Origin: an uncultured Erysipelotrichaceae bacterium
Lineage (GTDB): Bacteria > Bacillota_I > Bacilli_A > Erysipelotrichales > Erysipelotrichaceae
DNA: 36,020 nucleotides
Assembly (NCBI GenBank): GCA_944325685.1
Contig: CALVBC010000030.1
Coordinates: 1 to 36,020, forward strand
Direction: 5' to 3'
Shown here: positions 32,579 to 36,020 of the stretch, one piece after another
Position numbering within the stretch: position 1 is the first letter of the stretch
Layout of the letters: each line of letters opens with the position of its first letter
Position numbers and translations under genes: made by a program
Notes under the pieces: generated by a model
The model's database searches: none
Seen by the model: the letters and a program-made list of their open reading frames with translations, nothing else
What the model was told of the DNA's origin: nothing

Positions 32579-32608
32579 TTGAAAGCTATAAAGCCTTAGG
32601 AGTATAAT
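32579..32608 (+). promoter_or_regulatory. Promoter upstream of the AAGC-repeat leader ORF
   Basis: TTGAAA (32579-32584) and TATAAT (32603-32608) are separated by 18 nt. The predicted start lies on the A of the ATG at 32615. This is the only good promoter between the ribosomal terminator and the surface-protein gene, so it probably drives both the leader ORF and, if the next hairpin is passed, the surface protein. Confidence 0.6.
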
Positions 32609-32614
32609 AAGGCC

Positions 32615-32701
<87 letters not shown>

Positions 32702-32747
32702 CTATGCGATAAAGAACTTATTCTTAACAAAGGGTACTTTTTATAAG

Positions 32748-32781
32748 GCGCTTAATGTCTAAAAGACATGAGCGTCTTTTT
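32748..32781 (+). terminator. Terminator or attenuator hairpin before the surface-protein gene
   Basis: The inner stem ATGTCT/AGACAT has an AAA loop. After a one-base bulge, CGCTT pairs with the outer arm AGCG plus a G-U pair, and then TTTTT follows. No clear promoter is seen between this hairpin and the GGGGAGG ribosome-binding site at 32800-32806. Transcription of the surface protein therefore probably has to pass it. Confidence 0.7.
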
Positions 32782-32814
32782 AAGTATTTGCACATCTAAG
32801 GGGAGGAATACTAA

Positions 32815-35766
32815 ATGAAGAGAATGCTTACTATAGTCTTATCGCTCTTAATGGCGATAGCTGTATTTAGTCCAGTTTTGGCTGAAGATATCATCTTTAT
32901 TTGGGATGAAGAAGATCTTGTTCAATATCTTTCAGATGACACGGATACTTATCAAAGGTTTTCGTTAGAGAACAGTATTGGTTTAAGCGAAACTCTAGAA
33001 ATTAACAGAGATAATTTTTATCTGGATATGCGTAACAGACAAATTTTCGCTGGGAACAGTTTTGTATGCAACGATACAGATGATTGCCCACTAGTCGAAA
33101 TAAAAAGTGCAAGTGGAGTTTCAATTGAATATGGTTCCTTTAGAGCTAACGCAATAAATAAAAATGTATTGTCCGTCGATGATTCGGAAATAGAAGTGAA
33201 TTATATAGATTTCTATGGAAACTCAATAGATTCAAATGCTTTGATAATAAAAAATGGATCAAGTTTTAAGGTCAATGGAAAAGAATCCTATGGAACTAGA
33301 TACGGTGATATTATTTTTCATTTGAATCATGATAGTAAAGCTCCTATTGCTATCGATACAACAAGTATTTTTGTTGTTGATTATGCGAATATCGGTATTA
33401 ATTGCGATCCTAATCGAAGTACTGCTATATTTGAATTGATTAAAAATGGTAGTGAAGTACCAAGCGGAATGATCGATTTATCCTACTCATATATTAATGG
33501 CGATCTTGATAATAACACGGTTCTGATCGGTGATGATATTGATGATAATAAAGCAGTCAACGCCGAAAAAGCTACAATAGAATTACCGTGGGAACAAGAA
33601 GCTGACTCAACCAATATTATTAGCAATAATGGTATTTATAGCATAGTTTATGATGAACATGACAACTTTTTAGCACATTGTGTATATGGTATGTGTGGTG
33701 CTTCTGGAAGAGAACCTTACATGCCTAATAGTGAACAGTCAAAGAATTTAGTTAAAGAGTTGAATTCAGAAGAAAATAAGGAAATAGTACTAGATAACGA
33801 TTACGATATCAATGTTCATGGAACTGAAGAATATCCATACATTTACATAAAGGGAGATAAAACGATAGATCTAAACGGCTTTAGCATAGAGGCTGATATC
33901 AACCATGATAATGGTGACACAGCATTGATCGTCGTTATGCCAGGTGCATCACTGACTATCAAAGGAAGTTTCAATGAAGAAAGAGGATTTGAAGGTGGAG
34001 GAATAACTGGTTCAAAACCTACATACACTATTTTAAACCTCGGTGAATTAGTGATCGAAAATGATGTGCGTATTAGTAACAACACATATGGAGAGATAAA
34101 AGAAGATGTTTATGGTATATACAATGGATCGATCGATGGGGAAATAAATAACACAGTTATCGAAGGAGTTGATAATGATGAAATCTCTTTGATCTTTAAA
34201 GGGTCTAGTGTTTCAGGGACAGAAGAGATAGGACATTGTGATAGAGTTGATTCATCACAGATCAAAATCTTAAACGGTAGCTTTTCTAATTATAAGACGA
34301 TCGAAGATTATGTATTAGGCAATAAGGATGTAGCGTATGCTATGTTTGATGGCTTCTACACAACACATCTTGTTGGTGATAGTATAGAAGAATCGGTTAG
34401 ATCGGTATCGGATGGCGATTACTCTGCTGAGGTTACTGAATACACAGTATATCAAGGTAAGATTATGATCGATGATGTAATGCCAGGTATTACTTTTACT
34501 AATAGAGGTGAAAACAAAAATACCAACCTTCATATAAATAAACACAAAGTAAAACCAGGACAAAGATACGTCGTTCCTAACGGAGATTATCGTTCAGCTG
34601 TTTCTGTCGGATTTAATCAAGATGCGACGATCGATCATATCAGCGAGAAAATAAGCAATGACATAGGCAGTGCTTATGAAAATGAAATGATCGACAAAAC
34701 GACAAGAGATAATCTTAGTGTAATAAAAGAATATAATTCTAGTTTGAAGTTTAAACCAACTCAAGATCAAGCCGATGCTCAAGATGTCGCAAGTATTGAA
34801 AGTCAAATCTCTTCTGATAAAAATATCCTAGAAAGCTTTGATCTGTCTCTAGAATTCTTTTCCACTGGAGAAGATGGTGTATACAAGGTTGGAAATGTAA
34901 ATGACATTGGCGAAGATGAGATTGAGGTTACTATTGAACTAGCTGATGAATATAAAGATTATGATGGAGAATTCTCGATCATGACCGTTCACGATGGTGA
35001 AGTAAGCAGCTTAGAAACTCAAAAGCAAACCATCTCATACGAAAACGAAACTAATGAAGAAGAGACAGAAGTACAATTGAAATTCAAAACAAGTAAGTTC
35101 TCAACATACTCGATCGTCTATGATGGAGAAATATCTGATACTGGCGAAACGGAAGAACCTGAAAAACCAGAAGAGACAACTATCGAAGTTCCTTCAAATA
35201 GACCTTCCAGTCCGTCATATTCTGACACAGTTGATGTCACAATACCAAGCAATCTAAATTACGATATCCCAGAAAGTACGATGAAGGGTCTAGATTCTAC
35301 ACTTGATGATATCTTAGATATGGTCGACGATAGAAAGGATATATCGACATCGATCATGAGCGAAGAAACATTAAATGCTCTAAAGGAAGCGATAAACGAT
35401 GATAAAGATATCTCTATTGAGTTATCACTATCGAATCTAACGCCAACAAGTGATCAAAGACTAGTTAGAAAATACTTTGATGATGTATTACGCTTCTTTG
35501 ATCTTAGTGTATATCTATTAGCTGATGGTGAAAGGATCGGTATTATAACATCACTTCAAGAAAAGATCGAAGTGGAAGTCACAGAGATAGAAGAAGCTGA
35601 TGATCTATATGTATATCGTGTTCATGATGGTAAACTTGAGTTTGTTGATGAGCTAGTCGATAGTGATAATGATGGTATATTAGAGTTCTTTGCCGATAAG
35701 TTCTCCACATATGCGATCATAAAGGGTGCTAGGCCGACGATAGTCGTTGAAACCAGTGCCAGATAG
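32815..35766 (+). CDS. Large secreted surface protein, beta-helix-like, with duplicated C-terminal domain
   Basis: The 983-residue product has a Sec signal peptide (MKRMLTIVLSLLMAIAVFSPVLA, cleavage near residue 23). Residues about 25-330 and 330-560 show repeated short strand patterns (for example TIDLNGFSIEADI and ALIVVMPGASLTIKGSF), like right-handed beta-helix adhesins and polysaccharide-binding proteins. An acidic linker rich in Pro, Glu and Thr lies near 775-805. It follows one copy of a domain ending SKFSTYSIVYDG and precedes a second ending DKFSTYAIIKG. No LPXTG motif or C-terminal helix is present, so how it stays on the surface, if it does, is unclear. GGGGAGG lies 8 nt from the ATG. 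Codon use (more ATT, ATA and GTT) differs from the ribosomal genes. Confidence 0.88.
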   Translation: MKRMLTIVLSLLMAIAVFSPVLAEDIIFIWDEEDLVQYLSDDTDTYQRFSLENSIGLSETLEINRDNFYLDMRNRQIFAGNSFVCNDTDDCPLVEIKSASGVSIEYGSFRANAINKNVLSVDDSEIEVNYIDFYGNSIDSNALIIKNGSSFKVNGKESYGTRYGDIIFHLNHDSKAPIAIDTTSIFVVDYANIGINCDPNRSTAIFELIKNGSEVPSGMIDLSYSYINGDLDNNTVLIGDDIDDNKAVNAEKATIELPWEQEADSTNIISNNGIYSIVYDEHDNFLAHCVYGMCGASGREPYMPNSEQSKNLVKELNSEENKEIVLDNDYDINVHGTEEYPYIYIKGDKTIDLNGFSIEADINHDNGDTALIVVMPGASLTIKGSFNEERGFEGGGITGSKPTYTILNLGELVIENDVRISNNTYGEIKEDVYGIYNGSIDGEINNTVIEGVDNDEISLIFKGSSVSGTEEIGHCDRVDSSQIKILNGSFSNYKTIEDYVLGNKDVAYAMFDGFYTTHLVGDSIEESVRSVSDGDYSAEVTEYTVYQGKIMIDDVMPGITFTNRGENKNTNLHINKHKVKPGQRYVVPNGDYRSAVSVGFNQDATIDHISEKISNDIGSAYENEMIDKTTRDNLSVIKEYNSSLKFKPTQDQADAQDVASIESQISSDKNILESFDLSLEFFSTGEDGVYKVGNVNDIGEDEIEVTIELADEYKDYDGEFSIMTVHDGEVSSLETQKQTISYENETNEEETEVQLKFKTSKFSTYSIVYDGEISDTGETEEPEKPEETTIEVPSNRPSSPSYSDTVDVTIPSNLNYDIPESTMKGLDSTLDDILDMVDDRKDISTSIMSEETLNALKEAINDDKDISIELSLSNLTPTSDQRLVRKYFDDVLRFFDLSVYLLADGERIGIITSLQEKIEVEVTEIEEADDLYVYRVHDGKLEFVDELVDSDNDGILEFFADKFSTYAIIKGARPTIVVETSAR

Positions 35767-35774
35767 TTAAACAC

Positions 35775-35807
35775 AAAGCCGATCGAGATTGTCTCCTTCG
35801 GCTTTTT
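35775..35807 (+). terminator. Terminator of the surface-protein gene
   Basis: The outer stem AAGCCGA/TCGGCTT holds an inner GAGA-TTG-TCTC hairpin, and a five-T run follows. Confidence 0.85.
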
Positions 35808-35858
35808 AGATGTGATGATCATATACTCCCATATACAGAAAATTTATGAAATTTGTGC

Positions 35859-35890
35859 TTGAATATGATATAGGGTTATGTTAATATAAT
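35859..35890 (+). promoter_or_regulatory. Promoter of the tRNA cluster
   Basis: TATAAT (35885-35890) lies 9 nt before the mature tRNA-Asn 5' end. TTGAAT at 35859-35864 is the best -35, although its spacing is 20 nt. Confidence 0.5.
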
Positions 35891-35899
35891 CGGGCAGGT

Positions 35900-35975
35900 G
35901 CCTAAATAGCTCAGTTGGCAGAGCAAACGGCTGTTAACCGTTAGGTCACAGGTTCGAGCCCTGTTTTAGGCGCCA
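35900..35975 (+). tRNA. tRNA-Asn (anticodon GTT), CCA encoded
   Basis: A 76-nt cloverleaf is complete: acceptor GCCTAAA/TTTAGGC, D arm GCTC/GAGC, anticodon stem AACGG/CCGTT with loop CTGTTAA (anticodon GTT), five-nt variable loop, T arm ACAGG-TTCGAGC-CCTGT, discriminator G and CCA. Confidence 0.96.
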
Positions 35976-35983
35976 TTTATTAT

Positions 35984-36020
35984 GGCTAGTTGGTGAAGCG
36001 GCTTAACACACCGCCCTTTC
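35984..36020 (+). tRNA. tRNA-Glu (anticodon TTC), cut by window edge
   Basis: The first 37 nt of a tRNA are present: acceptor 5' arm GGCTAGT, TG at positions 8-9, D arm GTG/CAC, anticodon 5' stem CCGCC and loop CTTTC. The window ends on the last base of the TTC anticodon. The layout matches tRNA-Glu. Confidence 0.88.

Overview
The window looks like chromosome from a low-to-moderate GC Gram-positive bacterium (Bacillota), most like the Erysipelotrichia or a close relative of the Mollicutes. The evidence is strong AGGAGG ribosome-binding sites, TTGACA/TATAAT-type promoters, a Bacillota-type S10-spc-alpha ribosomal operon with zinc-type S14 and L36, CCA encoded in the tRNA-Asn gene, and a simple signal-peptide protein. 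TGA is used as stop (rplP, marR, adk), so the code is not the Mycoplasma code. The species cannot be named from sequence alone.

Region 1 (1-3840) has the start of a leftward membrane-anchored or secreted protein, a creatininase-family hydrolase followed by a Cof-type HAD phosphatase, a headless winged-helix gene remnant, a set of TGCGTA direct repeats and an AAA ATPase with a DUF4143/nuclease-like C-terminus. Region 2 (3890-8035) is a marR-ABC-ABC operon for a heterodimeric multidrug-type exporter. Region 3 (8063-12085) has a small lipoprotein, a CPA1-type cation/H+ antiporter and two unknown membrane proteins that converge on one bidirectional terminator. Region 4 (12115-16071, leftward) couples a 1080-residue MacB-like ABC protein to cutC. 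Region 5 (16168-18113) has a small sigma-70-family factor converging on a cytoplasmic GH13 amylase.

Region 6 (18268-32571) is the ribosomal operon: 29 genes in one direction from rpsJ to rplQ, including secY, adk, map, infA and rpoA. It has one promoter, a structured 120-nt leader and a strong terminator at the end. rpmD (L30) is absent from its usual place between rpsE and rplO.

Region 7 (32579-35807) is the most interesting part. A good promoter starts at, or right next to, the ATG of a 28-codon ORF that contains ten tandem AAGC units. The ORF is followed by a terminator hairpin and then a 983-residue secreted surface protein. Changing the repeat number switches the reading frame. In only one of the three frames does translation continue to the loop of the terminator. 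This suggests a phase-variable transcription attenuator that controls the surface protein, which is a hypothesis built from sequence geometry.

Region 8 (35859-end) is the start of a tRNA cluster (Asn, then a truncated Glu). Across the window many promoters sit extremely close to their start codons, and at least three transcripts look leaderless.
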